Origin: an uncultured Clostridia bacterium
GTDB lineage: Bacteria; Bacillota; Clostridia; Christensenellales; UBA1242
NCBI GenBank assembly: GCA_934748015.1
Contig: CAKVHF010000004.1
Coordinates: forward strand, 116,061 to 180,060
Direction: 5' to 3'
Length of the DNA: 64,000 nt
Shown: positions 26,592-36,556 of the stretch, piece after piece
Layout of the letters: each line of letters starts with the position of its first letter
How positions within the stretch are numbered: the stretch's first letter is position 1
Translations under genes and position numbers: made by a program
The notes under the pieces: generated by a model
The model's input: only the letters and a program-made list of their open reading frames with translations
Databases searched by the model: none
What the model was told of the DNA's origin: nothing

Positions 26592-27596
26592 TTACTCCTC
26601 TGGAGCAGACAACAACTTGGAGTCCGCTATTGCGTCCTTAACCTTAGCATCCGACTGTAGATTGCGATATCTATAGTAGTCCATTATGCTAATGTTTCCG
26701 CTCTTAAATGCGTCACTTATTGCGATTGGGACTTCTGCCTCAGCACTAAGTAGTCGTGCTTTCATTTCTTGCGTTCTTGCCTTCATCTCTTGCTCTTCCG
26801 CAATAGCCATGGCTCTACGCTCTTCCGCCCTTGCATTGGCAATCTTGCTATCCGCTTCAGCCTGCTCTGCAGTCAGTCTAGCACCGATATTCTTACCCAC
26901 ATCAATGTCTGCAATATCTATACTAAGTATCTCAAAAGCAGTACCCTTATCTAGCCCTTTCTTGAACACCATCTTGGATATTATGTCTGGGTTCTCCAAT
27001 ACCTGACTGTGCGAATTGGCAGAACCAACGGTGGTTACAACACCCTCGCCTACACGAGCAAGAACTGTATCTTCGCCAGCACCACCGATAAGGGTATTGA
27101 TATTAGTCTTAACGGTCACCTTGACCTTAACCATCAATTCGATCCCGTCCTTAGCAACCGCAGAGATTGCTGGGGATGTGATAACTACTGGAGTTACGCA
27201 CGACTGAACCGCCTTCAAGATATCTCTATTGGCTAGATCTATCGCCTTGGCAGTGGCAACTGGTAGATCCAACTTAGCACCATGTGCGGTGATAAGAGCC
27301 TCAATCACACGATTGATATCTCCGCCCGCCATAAGGTGTGTCTCGATATCCTCTATCTTGATCTTAACACCACCCTTGCGTGCAGTAATATATGCATCCA
27401 CGATCTTGGATACATCTACCCTTCTTAGTCTCATTGCAATCAACTTAAAAGCAGACACATGAGCCCCAGACAAGTTAGCCTTAAGGTACAACTTCATAGG
27501 CACTAATCCCGCAATGACCGCCATAAAAATAATGACTATGCACACTATAGCCACGCTGAAATACAACCACATGTTAGAAGATAGTAAATATAGCAT
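26592..27596 (-). CDS. floA: flotillin-like protein FloA
   Basis: A 334-residue protein with one N-terminal membrane segment and a PHB/SPFH region. Characteristic parts are LVPMKLYLKANLSGAHVSAF, MRLRRVDVSKIV, HLMAGGDINRVIEALI and LSIDIADIDVGKNIGARL. A heptad-rich helix (about 245-300, many EAE/ARA units) follows. FloA organises membrane microdomains. The start at 27596 gives the usual length and has AAAGGAG 11 nt upstream; an in-frame ATG at 27632 has no site. Confidence 0.93.
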   Translation of the reverse strand: MLYLLSSNMWLYFSVAIVCIVIIFMAVIAGLVPMKLYLKANLSGAHVSAFKLIAMRLRRVDVSKIVDAYITARKGGVKIKIEDIETHLMAGGDINRVIEALITAHGAKLDLPVATAKAIDLANRDILKAVQSCVTPVVITSPAISAVAKDGIELMVKVKVTVKTNINTLIGGAGEDTVLARVGEGVVTTVGSANSHSQVLENPDIISKMVFKKGLDKGTAFEILSIDIADIDVGKNIGARLTAEQAEADSKIANARAEERRAMAIAEEQEMKARTQEMKARLLSAEAEVPIAISDAFKSGNISIMDYYRYRNLQSDAKVKDAIADSKLLSAPEE

Positions 27597-27856
27597 AATT
27601 ATAGCATCTCCTTTGCCGTCCAGTATTATCATATAGCCTATATTTTTATGATATGTGTTTGGACTTAAAAAAGAATAATATTTTTATCTTCCATTTCTCA
27701 TCTTTACATATATTCTAGCACACAATGTATTTTTTCTTAAAACGAAATGAGGCATATCTTTTACATTTTTTTCAAAAAATTTTATGCACTATAATAAAAT
27801 AAAATACCAAAATATAGCATAGACTATTAGTAGTAGAATAATATCAACGAGGCCGT

Positions 27857-28585
27857 ATGTGGGAAATTGACTTAAAAACTAGCAGGAAGAATGTACAATA
27901 TCTATTTGCGATAGAGGACATGATAAGAAAATCACAGTATAACAAGAAATCTGTGTCTTATGCATATATTGAGAAAGGCGACACAATCACCATGGGCATA
28001 GCGATACTAGATCCAAGCAAAAGTCTATTAGATGAAATACGCAAAGGGATCGCTGAGGCAATTGTCTTGCCCGAAAAAGAAAAATACCTGACCACCAAAA
28101 GCTTAAGAAACAAAAGTAATATCCACTCTTCCCTACTAAAAACAATTGTTTTCCTAGACCTAGCAGATGACATAGATTATGCAACTAAACTAGTCGATCT
28201 TAATCTCAAAACCATCAATCTGCCATCTCTTTTTCATTTCAAAATGGCTTATTTAAGGCAAAAATGGGATAAAATACTAATGAGCACGTTGTCCAAAAGT
28301 GTTGGCAATATGAGTGACGAACACATGCTGGATATCCTGAAAAATATAGTAACTCAAAACAAAATAGACATAGATGTATACATAGACATTGTGGACAATA
28401 AATACATAATTTCTACGCCCAGTAGAACTATCCAAGTAGACAACTTAGACGAACCCGATCTGATCGCAAATCTAATAATTATAAGTCCATCCAGCATAAT
28501 ACTGTCGCAAACAAACATTGTGTCGGACGACACGTTAGTACTGCTTAGTTATCTATTTGGCACTAACAAGATTGTTGTAAAATAA
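27857..28585 (+). CDS. unknown protein, possibly YtxC-like
   Basis: A 242-residue soluble protein that I do not recognise firmly. The segment INLPSLFHFKMAYLRQKWDK (about 126-145) has spacing like the INLxxFxxFRLxxY motif of the sporulation protein YtxC, and the length fits, but similarity elsewhere is not obvious. It has its own terminator. GAGG is 9 nt before the ATG. Confidence 0.6.
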   Translation: MWEIDLKTSRKNVQYLFAIEDMIRKSQYNKKSVSYAYIEKGDTITMGIAILDPSKSLLDEIRKGIAEAIVLPEKEKYLTTKSLRNKSNIHSSLLKTIVFLDLADDIDYATKLVDLNLKTINLPSLFHFKMAYLRQKWDKILMSTLSKSVGNMSDEHMLDILKNIVTQNKIDIDVYIDIVDNKYIISTPSRTIQVDNLDEPDLIANLIIISPSSIILSQTNIVSDDTLVLLSYLFGTNKIVVK

Positions 28586-28590
28586 AAAAA

Positions 28591-28643
28591 TGAACCCTAA
28601 TAACAAAAGTTGTATAACTTCTAACATAGGGTTCACTTTTTTT
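28591..28643 (+). terminator. terminator
   Basis: TGAACCCTA (28591-28599)/TAGGGTTCA (28627-28635) followed by a T tract; ends the 27857-28585 transcript. Confidence 0.8.
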
Positions 28644-28687
28644 GTATTCTGCAACCGCTAGGCAACTCTAGCGTTTTTTCTTTGCTA

Positions 28688-28738
28688 CAAAAAAACAATA
28701 GACTAAAAAGGGTATAACTCACCCTCTTTAAGTCTATT
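28688..28738 (-). terminator. terminator of the SPOCS-LysM gene
   Basis: AATAGACT (28697-28704)/AGTCTATT (28731-28738), with T7-8 on the minus strand. Confidence 0.8.
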
Positions 28739-28828
28739 ATTCTTTGCCAAAAAGTTGTAAAAATGTCAAATAGAAAGGCTAAAATATAAGAAATCTAAAT
28801 TGTTTCAAAAAATATGTTGCAATACTTG

Positions 28829-30358
28829 TTAAGATTGTCTATACACAACAATTCTTTCGCCCTCTTGGATAGGCAACGTTAGGTCTTGGTTCTGGGCAAG
28901 AATTGCATCTTCGGACACTGACATCTTCTTGGCAATATCCCATACAGTATCACCTGATTTAGCAAAATATATACTCATGCAATAGTCGTTATCGATCTTC
29001 TCTTCGCCAATAGCAACACTGTCTATAACTGCTTGAGTGCCGTCACGATACATAGTTGCATTGACGATTATGTCACCCATAATCTCAATCTCTACACCTC
29101 TGCGTGCCTTGGCAGTGATATTCTGCAATTGTGCTGTCACATCTGCCATAGAGTTGGCATCAACACCTCTTACATCAACTGAGAAAGGCAACTGTACCAT
29201 GTTAGCAAATGTAGCACCTAGGTCGGTGTTGCGATATAGCACATTGATATATGCTACGCCATCCACCGTTAGTGTATCCCCGCTTAAGTTAGTTCCTGCA
29301 ACAACAGCATTGCTACATGTAACACCCAAGATCTCATCAATAGCAGGTTCGTTATCCATAAGGGATATCATTCCGCTTAGTCTAGATGATGTCACAATAG
29401 GATTGTCAATCTCAAAAGTATTGAAACTAACTGTATTGCAAGTAAGCAAATTGGTTGTGCTATATAGGTCGCTAACTACATCTATTGTCTTGTTGTTCCA
29501 CACATAACCCATGTAGTCTAGAGGCATATTGATAGTGATAGCAGTTGTATCCGCCTCGATATTGGTGTTAAGTGCGATATTGGAGTACTGAATGTTGATA
29601 ACACTCTCTATTCTGCTACTCTCAGTTATCCCAGTAAGTGCAACCTCTTGGGTAAAATCAAAACTGGTTGTGTGAGTTCTAAGAGTAGAGTTGTCACCAT
29701 TGGTGCTATAAGTGGTGATCACGTTGACATATCCAGTGATCTTAGCATAATTGTCCATAGGCTCAACCCTATCAATATACACACTAGGGCAAACACTAAG
29801 CACGTCTAGCACTGCATCTTGGATAACATAATCGGATGAAACATCAAATTTCTCTTGTGCAATTCCTAGAAAGTTGAGATATCCTATCTCTTCCATCTTG
29901 GAGAACACATCCTCGCTGTTGGTGCTAATAAGTGCATTGACATTATCATTATATATCCCATCAATTGTTATGTTGGCTACCCCAGTAACTCTGATCATGT
30001 TGCCATCTATTGCATAATTAACATCCACAATATCTGCTCTGGCAATTATCTCACTAGCATCCACATCTGCCTCTGTCAAGTATTTGTCCTTGAATTCAAT
30101 TGTGTAATCCATAGATCTGTATCCGCCATCTTCTGCCACATACATCACTTGTGCCTTGGCTACGCCATCTAGCATAACCGCATTGCCACTGGCTGTGCCT
30201 GTTATATTGTTGATCGCAACATTTGCTACCAATACTTTGCTAGCCACACTATCACTTACTATAGGCAACTTGCACTCCACAATAGTCTGCATTTCGCCTA
30301 TTCTTCTTCTGTAACTACTCACAATTTTCTCATAACTTGGTTCGAATGACATATTCAA
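28829..30358 (-). CDS. SPOCS (DUF3794) and LysM domain protein
   Basis: A 509-residue protein with repeated DUF3794/SPOCS domains (VDRVEP-like segments such as VYIDRVEPMDNYAKITGYVN, about 195-215, and IVECKLPIVSDSVASKVLVA near the start). A C-terminal LysM (about 460-507, AKSGDTVWDIAKKMSVSEDA ... IQEGERIVVY) binds peptidoglycan-type glycans. In Clostridia such proteins are tied to spore coat or envelope. No signal peptide is present, as for spore proteins made in the mother cell. It supports a spore-forming ancestry. Confidence 0.9.
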   Translation of the reverse strand: MNMSFEPSYEKIVSSYRRRIGEMQTIVECKLPIVSDSVASKVLVANVAINNITGTASGNAVMLDGVAKAQVMYVAEDGGYRSMDYTIEFKDKYLTEADVDASEIIARADIVDVNYAIDGNMIRVTGVANITIDGIYNDNVNALISTNSEDVFSKMEEIGYLNFLGIAQEKFDVSSDYVIQDAVLDVLSVCPSVYIDRVEPMDNYAKITGYVNVITTYSTNGDNSTLRTHTTSFDFTQEVALTGITESSRIESVINIQYSNIALNTNIEADTTAITINMPLDYMGYVWNNKTIDVVSDLYSTTNLLTCNTVSFNTFEIDNPIVTSSRLSGMISLMDNEPAIDEILGVTCSNAVVAGTNLSGDTLTVDGVAYINVLYRNTDLGATFANMVQLPFSVDVRGVDANSMADVTAQLQNITAKARRGVEIEIMGDIIVNATMYRDGTQAVIDSVAIGEEKIDNDYCMSIYFAKSGDTVWDIAKKMSVSEDAILAQNQDLTLPIQEGERIVVYRQS

Positions 30359-30477
30359 CCCCCTTTGGCATTGTCAAATTTATTACTATATTATTATCTT
30401 TTAGCCTCAATTATGACAACAGCATTCAAAAAAAATATAATAATAGTTTTTCGCAATACAAAAAGCAAAACTTCTAT

Positions 30478-30516
30478 AAAAAAACAACGACCTAAGTAAT
30501 AACTATAAGTCGTTGT
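30478..30516 (-). terminator. terminator of the 1158-residue lipoprotein gene
   Basis: ACAACGAC (30484-30491)/GTCGTTGT (30509-30516), with T7 on the minus strand. Confidence 0.85.
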
Positions 30517-30530
30517 ATAATAATTAAACT

Positions 30531-33500
30531 TTATTTATTCGTTGTCTCTTGGGCACCTTCGCTAGTTGTTGAAGTATCACCAGAGTTAGTGATATTGTAG
30601 AACAACGCTACTCCGTTGTTGCCCTGCAAGTCAACATAAGTATCCAATATATAAGTTACAACCTTGCTTACATCATCCGCTTCCCCAACCTTCTCATATG
30701 TGACTATGCCTAGTCTAGAATATGGTTTCTCTTCCGGTTGATATTCTGCTGTATTAGATTGTTGTAAGTTAGGATCTATATTGATAGCAATATACTTATA
30801 ACCTCTGATCTGAGACAAACGATATATTGTAAGTATCTCCACTGCGTTAAGAGAGTCGATCTTTTTCTGTTCTTCCGCTCTTATATCAACAAATCCATCT
30901 GGCAAGTGATAGACTATATTATCCCCTTCGGGCGATGGAGTAAGTGACTCTTTCTTGAACACATATATTGTTGGATTGCTAGACGCATCATTGTTAGCTA
31001 TGCCAAAGTACAACTTATCTTGCATGATAGAAATAGCGTCAGTGGCAGAAGATGGCTTGGAATTGATATAATCGGTTTCGGTCGCAAGACTTCCATCCTC
31101 GTTCTTCTTATACACTTGTCCCGGCTGTGTGTTGCCAGTATTGATAAGATCTCTGTATCCAATATTGCCATCACTGTCGGTACTAAATAGATTGAACCTA
31201 ACCATCATCACCTTGAACATGTCTTGTCTAGTCAACTTGCCAAACTGCGAAGCGTTGTCAAGAAGAGAGTCTAGATATATATCCACTACCCTCTGATACT
31301 CTTCATAAGTATCTATATCTAGATCAGCATATATATCTGTATCCATCTGTAGATCGGTGTAATCATCTGGCGCAAAGTATGAGCCTGTGTGTATATTGTT
31401 GATAGCTACATTACGGATGCTAAATTCCTTAGTGTTGTCTAGCAAAGAGATCTCTGCTACACCATTCTTGTTGATGCCGTTGAACCCAACAGTGTTCTTT
31501 AGGCTACCAATATTAAACTCTTGCATATATGCAAGTCTAGCACCTTCTACACTAAATAAGTTAGCAGTTGTGTGGGTTGTAGCCACCTCTTTAGTCTCAG
31601 GATCGGTTGCATCAACCTCTCTGACACATATCTTGTCTGTGCCATTGATCTTGAATGATGATCCATAGAAATGTAAGTTATATGCTTTCTCGTACTTAGC
31701 AATCATAGCATTCTGCTCACTGGACATAAATCTATATATATGATATCCGCCCAAATTAACATGCTCGCCGACATACATGTCGCTAACCTTCTCTTCAACT
31801 GGTTCGTAATCGCCGTCAACTACTTCCTTCTCAACATCCTTGATGTTAAGCGATGTGTTGTCTATAACCATACTAGATACACATTTTGGTGCAAAGTTGG
31901 TAGGAACAAGTACCTCACCTAGTCTTGTATTATTGCTAGTCTGCAATTTGTATAAATTATCGTACTTAGCACTGGCTTGTGTCTCATTAGATAATACATC
32001 CATATAATACTGAGATTGGAAATATAGTAGCCCAACGCTTACAAGTGCAGGAGAAACAAGTTTGTTGTCCCCCTGTGCCATAGCATTGTTATCTTGTCTA
32101 GTTGCAGTAATATCGGCTGTATACTTAGCCATACAACTATTGATCATTCCACCAATGGTCGAACCAACTAGCGTTGCAGAATACACATGGTCGCAATTGT
32201 CGATAGTTGCAGTTATGTCTGATAGATCCTTGATATATAGTCCATTGTAACCAGCACCAGCAATTGCACCACTGGTTGCAAGCAAGCAATCACTTACGTT
32301 CCAGTTTCCTACCGCTTTGCTAGCCACAACTAGTCCACTATTGACACCAGCAATTCCGCCTATTGCCAGCCTTGATTGTTTAGTTTCTATATTGTTCTCG
32401 TCTTTGTCAATACTACCCTTGAATGTAATGCCGTCATCTATTATTGCAGTTGCGTTCTTGATCTCGCCACCTGCCACATTATTGCCAACAATTCCACCGA
32501 TGTTATTGTTGGACTTGCCGATAGATGTAATATTATATTTTGCGATATTGGTTATGCTCTCGCTAAGAGATCTATTGGATGTGGTTGCTACAACACCCAT
32601 GTTGATGTTAGATCCAGTTGTTAGGTTAACATCCATTGTGCTATCTATCGATCGAACAACCTTGCCTTCTCTCATTGCACTAGCAGACACCGATCCTATA
32701 TTGATCTCGTCCGCACTATCATAATACTCGCCCTCACGCTCATCACGTATCGCCTCGGCATAATTTAGCCACATTTCACTCACAACATTGCTGGTCGATA
32801 CATTGACTAGCTTGTCCGAGTAAGTATACTTAGCCTCATACTCTATCTTGGTTGGATCTTCGGTGTTGGCTTTCTCGGTGTATGTTGTTGTTATCAGTCT
32901 ATCATAGTCATATTTCTTGCTATCGTCTTTCTCTGCCCCTTCGCTAACAACAGCATAACTATCACCCTTAGCCACCGCATCACATATATCGTCTTGGTCG
33001 ACTGTAAGTGCCGAGATGTTAATTTTGACAACCGAAATATTGGTACTATTACTATCTTGCACTTCTGTCTTATAAACTTTCGTTGTTATATCCATTTTGC
33101 CACGAGTAGCAACATTGTCTATAACGCCCACGTTTCTAAGTGGTGCAATATCTATAATCATATTTAGTTCTGGTCTGTCATCGCCAGTAAGCGGGTCTAT
33201 AACAATATTGTCATATCCCACATGAATGTTAAGGTCATATACGGCACTGGCATTGGCAATAAGAGAATACTTAAGATTAACATAATTGTTGACACCATTT
33301 GAGGAAATTGTGTCATACTTGCCTGCAACTTCTTCACCCTTAACCTTGCTATAGTACTCCTGCATAGTATTGGCAGTTAGCCTAAAGCCCTCTATTGTGT
33401 GTCCGTTGCCATACAGCGATGCACCATTAAGATTAATTGTTTCAATGGTTGTAAATTGCGAATACGCCTCGCTTGCGTTCTCATAGCCACTGGCTCTGAA

Positions 33501-34007
33501 ATTGATATCGCTATCTAGCACCACAATGTACTTCTCACTATCGGGATTGGTTAAGTTGTATTTAGCAAAGTTAATAAGTTCGCTTGCACTAGATACATGC
33601 ACAATATATGCTCTTGCTCCACGACATGCCCGTTTCTGCTCATCATTTCGCTTGATAAATGTTCCGTTCTTAAACTCGACCACAGTATTAGCAAATGTAG
33701 ACTGCTCCCTTGCATTAGCTATTCCGTCTAAGTCACCATCGTTGCTTACAACATATCTGTTAGCGTTTGCTATACTCAAGCCATCATTATCGGTCATGGT
33801 TCGGGACGAAAAATGCACGCCATTGTAGTTGTCACCATAGTTGTATGGCTTCTCCCACTCATCCACAACATCGTTGCCATTAAGATCATATAGCCTTATA
33901 TACTTAGCTTCGCTACTCTCTTCTTTGTTGCAATCACATCCCACCAAGCCCATTGCGGTGCAAGCCATTGCCATGCCAAATATTGCAAGTTTCTTAAATT
34001 TTCCCAT
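30531..34007 (-). CDS. very large surface lipoprotein
   Basis: An 1158-residue lipoprotein with lipobox LVGC (Cys about 24) followed by DCNKEE. Early residues contain a Ca-binding-like DLNGNDVVDEWEKPYNYGD and DNDGLSIANANR. Mid-protein segments such as NNIGGIVGNNVAGGEIKNAT and LAIGGIAGVNSGLVVASKAV resemble GLUG-type repeats of adhesins or large beta-solenoids. The Thr/Ser-rich C-terminus ends TTSEGAQETTNK. It should be displayed outside the membrane. No anchoring motif other than the lipid is seen. Confidence 0.78.
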   Translation of the reverse strand: MGKFKKLAIFGMAMACTAMGLVGCDCNKEESSEAKYIRLYDLNGNDVVDEWEKPYNYGDNYNGVHFSSRTMTDNDGLSIANANRYVVSNDGDLDGIANAREQSTFANTVVEFKNGTFIKRNDEQKRACRGARAYIVHVSSASELINFAKYNLTNPDSEKYIVVLDSDINFRASGYENASEAYSQFTTIETINLNGASLYGNGHTIEGFRLTANTMQEYYSKVKGEEVAGKYDTISSNGVNNYVNLKYSLIANASAVYDLNIHVGYDNIVIDPLTGDDRPELNMIIDIAPLRNVGVIDNVATRGKMDITTKVYKTEVQDSNSTNISVVKINISALTVDQDDICDAVAKGDSYAVVSEGAEKDDSKKYDYDRLITTTYTEKANTEDPTKIEYEAKYTYSDKLVNVSTSNVVSEMWLNYAEAIRDEREGEYYDSADEINIGSVSASAMREGKVVRSIDSTMDVNLTTGSNINMGVVATTSNRSLSESITNIAKYNITSIGKSNNNIGGIVGNNVAGGEIKNATAIIDDGITFKGSIDKDENNIETKQSRLAIGGIAGVNSGLVVASKAVGNWNVSDCLLATSGAIAGAGYNGLYIKDLSDITATIDNCDHVYSATLVGSTIGGMINSCMAKYTADITATRQDNNAMAQGDNKLVSPALVSVGLLYFQSQYYMDVLSNETQASAKYDNLYKLQTSNNTRLGEVLVPTNFAPKCVSSMVIDNTSLNIKDVEKEVVDGDYEPVEEKVSDMYVGEHVNLGGYHIYRFMSSEQNAMIAKYEKAYNLHFYGSSFKINGTDKICVREVDATDPETKEVATTHTTANLFSVEGARLAYMQEFNIGSLKNTVGFNGINKNGVAEISLLDNTKEFSIRNVAINNIHTGSYFAPDDYTDLQMDTDIYADLDIDTYEEYQRVVDIYLDSLLDNASQFGKLTRQDMFKVMMVRFNLFSTDSDGNIGYRDLINTGNTQPGQVYKKNEDGSLATETDYINSKPSSATDAISIMQDKLYFGIANNDASSNPTIYVFKKESLTPSPEGDNIVYHLPDGFVDIRAEEQKKIDSLNAVEILTIYRLSQIRGYKYIAINIDPNLQQSNTAEYQPEEKPYSRLGIVTYEKVGEADDVSKVVTYILDTYVDLQGNNGVALFYNITNSGDTSTTSEGAQETTNK

Positions 34008-34197
34008 AATCTAATTTCATCCTTCCAGATTTTTTGCACTATTATTAATATCTTGTGCATAACCTTTAACTACTATGTAGTTAGCCTATTTTTTTCAGTA
34101 GTGCAATTCGCTTTTGATTGCCTAATCTCTTTTTACTCCTTGATTGTAACATTATTTGACATTGATAGTCAAACTATTACATATATTTTGAATTGTT

Positions 34198-34227
34198 TGA
34201 CATCTAGCGGATACTTGATATATAATC
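34198..34227 (+). promoter_or_regulatory. promoter upstream of dtd
   Basis: Consensus TTGACA (34198-34203) and TATAAT (34222-34227) with an 18-bp spacer, about 200 bp before dtd. The rest of the 34008-34429 gap is AT-rich, with no other feature seen. Confidence 0.6.
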
Positions 34228-34429
34228 TAAGCCGAAACATCTAGCAATCACTTAGGACTGCTATTTGGAAAAAGCAAAAAGTAAAACAAAACTAAAACTA
34301 GAAAATAATTGTTTTTTACAAAAATCACAAGCAAACTAAGACGACTTCTTAAAAATTCTAAAATTAGTTTTCAAGATTATACAGAACAAAAATATATACA
34401 ATTAAAGAAATAAAAAGGACATAAAAAGT

Positions 34430-34870
34430 ATGAAAATAGTAATACAGAAGACGCATGGATGCACTCTGACAGTAGGCGACAAAGTAATATCCGAGATCGG
34501 CAACGGACTGATTGTGTTCGTAGGAGTACACCACAACGATACAGCGGAGACTGTAGAATACATGGCACGCAAAATAAGCCACATGCGACTATTCAAGGAC
34601 GAAAATGACAAAATTAATCGCAGTGTATTGGACGAAAATGGTGACATTATGGTGGTCAGCAATTTCACACTTAACGCAGTGATTTCGTCAGGGACACGAC
34701 CTAGTTTCTCCGACAGTGCCGACCCAGAAACTGCCGACCGACTATATCTACTATTAGCCGAGAAATTGCGAGAGAATGGCGTAAGCAAAGTCGTAACTGG
34801 AGCATTTGGCGAGCATATGCACCTAAATACAATAATAGACGGCCCTTTCAATATCGTGTTGGAGAAATAA
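34430..34870 (+). CDS. dtd: D-aminoacyl-tRNA deacylase
   Basis: A 146-residue Dtd, which removes D-amino acids and glycine from mischarged tRNA. Family landmarks are present: GLIVFVGVHHNDT, MRLFKDENDKINRSVLD, GTRPSFSDSADPE and VVTGAFGEHMHLNTI. The two active-site motifs are altered: SQFTL is SNFTL (about 76-80) and the C-terminal GPVT is GPFN (about 138-141). A functional consequence is possible but unproven. Confidence 0.9.
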   Translation: MKIVIQKTHGCTLTVGDKVISEIGNGLIVFVGVHHNDTAETVEYMARKISHMRLFKDENDKINRSVLDENGDIMVVSNFTLNAVISSGTRPSFSDSADPETADRLYLLLAEKLRENGVSKVVTGAFGEHMHLNTIIDGPFNIVLEK

Positions 34871-34880
34871 ACAACAAAAA

Positions 34881-34950
34881 AACTACCTCTTGCAAGCAAT
34901 GCCATACTTTAATAAGCATTTGCTTACTTGTTGGGTAGTTATTTTTTTTT
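34881..34950. terminator. bidirectional terminator
   Basis: AACTACC (34881-34887)/GGTAGTT (34934-34940), with inner pairing, a T9 tract on the right and A7 on the left. It is shared by dtd and the converging antitoxin gene. Confidence 0.75.
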
Positions 34951-35569
34951 AGTTTTCTAACAGATCTTCTATATTGCATCCCAGCACTTTTGCTAGCTTA
35001 AACAATGTTTCACCTTGTGCCTTATTGATATCATTTCTACGTTGCTCATACATCTGTATTGATCTAAGTTCGACTTCGGACAATTTTGCTAAATCGCTTT
35101 GTGATAGTCCCCTTGCTTGTCGTATTTTTTTTAAGTTTGTTGTATCTTGTTTTTTGAAATATGTTTTTGCTATCTCGAAAAATTTCGTCACGTCAGCCTC
35201 GTGCAATGTTGGATATAGCCTTAACACTTCTTCAATTGGCAAAGAATTGTTGATCCTGTAAAACGACATCCCTTGCAATTGCTGAAATTGTGCCAATATC
35301 CAGCCAGCCCAATAATATTTATCTTTATCAATATCTTCCTTTTCGCTAATATTTTTTTTGCCACTATATATTTCATTTAGATAGTCCAGTGCTGAACAAC
35401 TAAGATACTTGGGATTTCCTTTCTCAATCTGCTTAGCAACATTAGAGTTAACAAATGTGTTCCAGAATATTATAGGATCAATCCCACTGTCTACAGCATG
35501 TTCATACATAACCCCTAAGTTCTCTGCCACATAAGGCAAGTACAAATTGTTATATGATCTGATCGCCAT
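34949..35569 (-). CDS. antitoxin/regulator with C-terminal XRE HTH
   Basis: A 206-residue protein. The C-terminal residues about 145-203 are an XRE helix-turn-helix (LKKIRQARGLSQSDLAKLSE ... LFKLAKVLGCNIEDLLE). The N-terminal part, with YLPYVAENLGVMYEHAVDSG, GNPKYLSC and YYWAGWILAQFQ, matches the partner protein usually found beside DUF3990 genes. Its start overlaps the toxin gene by 20 bp. It probably neutralises the toxin and binds the three operators at 36259-36371; both roles are inferred. Confidence 0.8.
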   Translation of the reverse strand: MAIRSYNNLYLPYVAENLGVMYEHAVDSGIDPIIFWNTFVNSNVAKQIEKGNPKYLSCSALDYLNEIYSGKKNISEKEDIDKDKYYWAGWILAQFQQLQGMSFYRINNSLPIEEVLRLYPTLHEADVTKFFEIAKTYFKKQDTTNLKKIRQARGLSQSDLAKLSEVELRSIQMYEQRRNDINKAQGETLFKLAKVLGCNIEDLLEN

Positions 35570-36233
35570 CTTTCAACCCCTTTCTTATAATGTCTATCAC
35601 AAACAAGTCATTATTTAGTGCCATGCTTTTTCTTGTCCTCTTCAAATATTCTTCTCTAGCCTTTTCGTCCCTAGACTTCCTTCTAGCAAAATACTCTAGT
35701 CTATCCGCTGACTCAAAACCCTCAAACTGAAGTCTATCAAAGGCACGCTCACTAACAATCACAACCTGCTTGCCTAGTTGTCCTAACTCCATTGCTTGAC
35801 TAAGTTGTCTAACCGAAATTGTGTTATTAACAAAGTCTCTTGCAAAACTAAAATATGAATCGTCTGCCCTATATCCAACAACTATGTCATATTTGCTTAT
35901 GTCAATATAGAAATTACTTAGCAAATATTCTTTAGCCTGAACTGATATTTCGCTACTAAGATCAAATGTCCTATGTCTCAAAAGTACAGCAATCCAATTC
36001 AATATCGAATATCTTGCATCTGTCAAGTCTAATATTGCAAGTCCTTCTAGATCAATGGAATACTTGTTGGCAAATCCATTACTTTCATTATTACTGCAAG
36101 ACCATTCTTTCGCAAGTTCTATACTCTCTGTGCAATAGAAACCAAAACCATAATCGTTTTCAGCTTTGCCACCATGATAATATGGCTTGTCTATAATATC
36201 TTTAGAGCCATGATATATAACCAATTTTGTCAT
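35550..36233 (-). CDS. DUF3990 ADP-ribosyltransferase-like toxin
   Basis: A 227-residue DUF3990 protein. It opens VIYHGSKDIIDKPYYHGG, then DYGFGFYCTESIELAKEWS; the His of YHGS and the Tyr of GFYCTE occupy the positions of the NAD-binding H and Y in the ART fold, and a third acidic residue is expected in the EGFES region (about 188). DUF3990 proteins are widespread small-operon toxins. The gene precedes and overlaps its HTH partner and is led by a consensus promoter full of palindromes. AAAGGAG precedes the ATG. Confidence 0.8.
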   Translation of the reverse strand: MTKLVIYHGSKDIIDKPYYHGGKAENDYGFGFYCTESIELAKEWSCSNNESNGFANKYSIDLEGLAILDLTDARYSILNWIAVLLRHRTFDLSSEISVQAKEYLLSNFYIDISKYDIVVGYRADDSYFSFARDFVNNTISVRQLSQAMELGQLGKQVVIVSERAFDRLQFEGFESADRLEYFARRKSRDEKAREEYLKRTRKSMALNNDLFVIDIIRKGLKDGDQII

Positions 36234-36254
36234 AACTATCTCCTTTTTTAGAAT

Positions 36255-36371
36255 ATTGTATCATTGTAATGATATAGTTGTCAACTAATTTTAGTGGATT
36301 TTGTATCATTGTAATGATATAATTGGTGCTTAAATATAATTTTATATTATTATTGTATCATTGCAATGATA
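36255..36371 (-). promoter_or_regulatory. toxin-antitoxin promoter with three palindromic operators
   Basis: On the minus strand TTGACA (36284-36279) and TACAAT (36260-36255) are 18 bp apart. TATCATTGTAATGATA occupies 36259-36274, filling the spacer, and recurs at 36304-36319; TATCATTGCAATGATA is at 36356-36371. Centres are 45 and 52 bp apart. Confidence 0.85.
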
Positions 36372-36493
36372 GTTGTGTTACATATAGATTATAAAAATAA
36401 TGTGGCGACACCTTTTTAAGGAGTGGGGCTAGCACCATAGGCAATATTGATCGATAATGTAGTAGTCATAGCAAAATTATGTTCAAAATAAAC

Positions 36494-36538
36494 AACAAAA
36501 AAACACTGGCAAAAGTTGTTTTGTGGTCAGTGTTTTTT
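36494..36538 (-). terminator. terminator of the rpmH-jag operon
   Basis: AAACACTG (36501-36508)/CAGTGTTT (36528-36535), with T7 on the minus strand and T6 on the plus strand. Confidence 0.8.
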
Positions 36539-36556
36539 AAGTTTTTCTAACAATTG

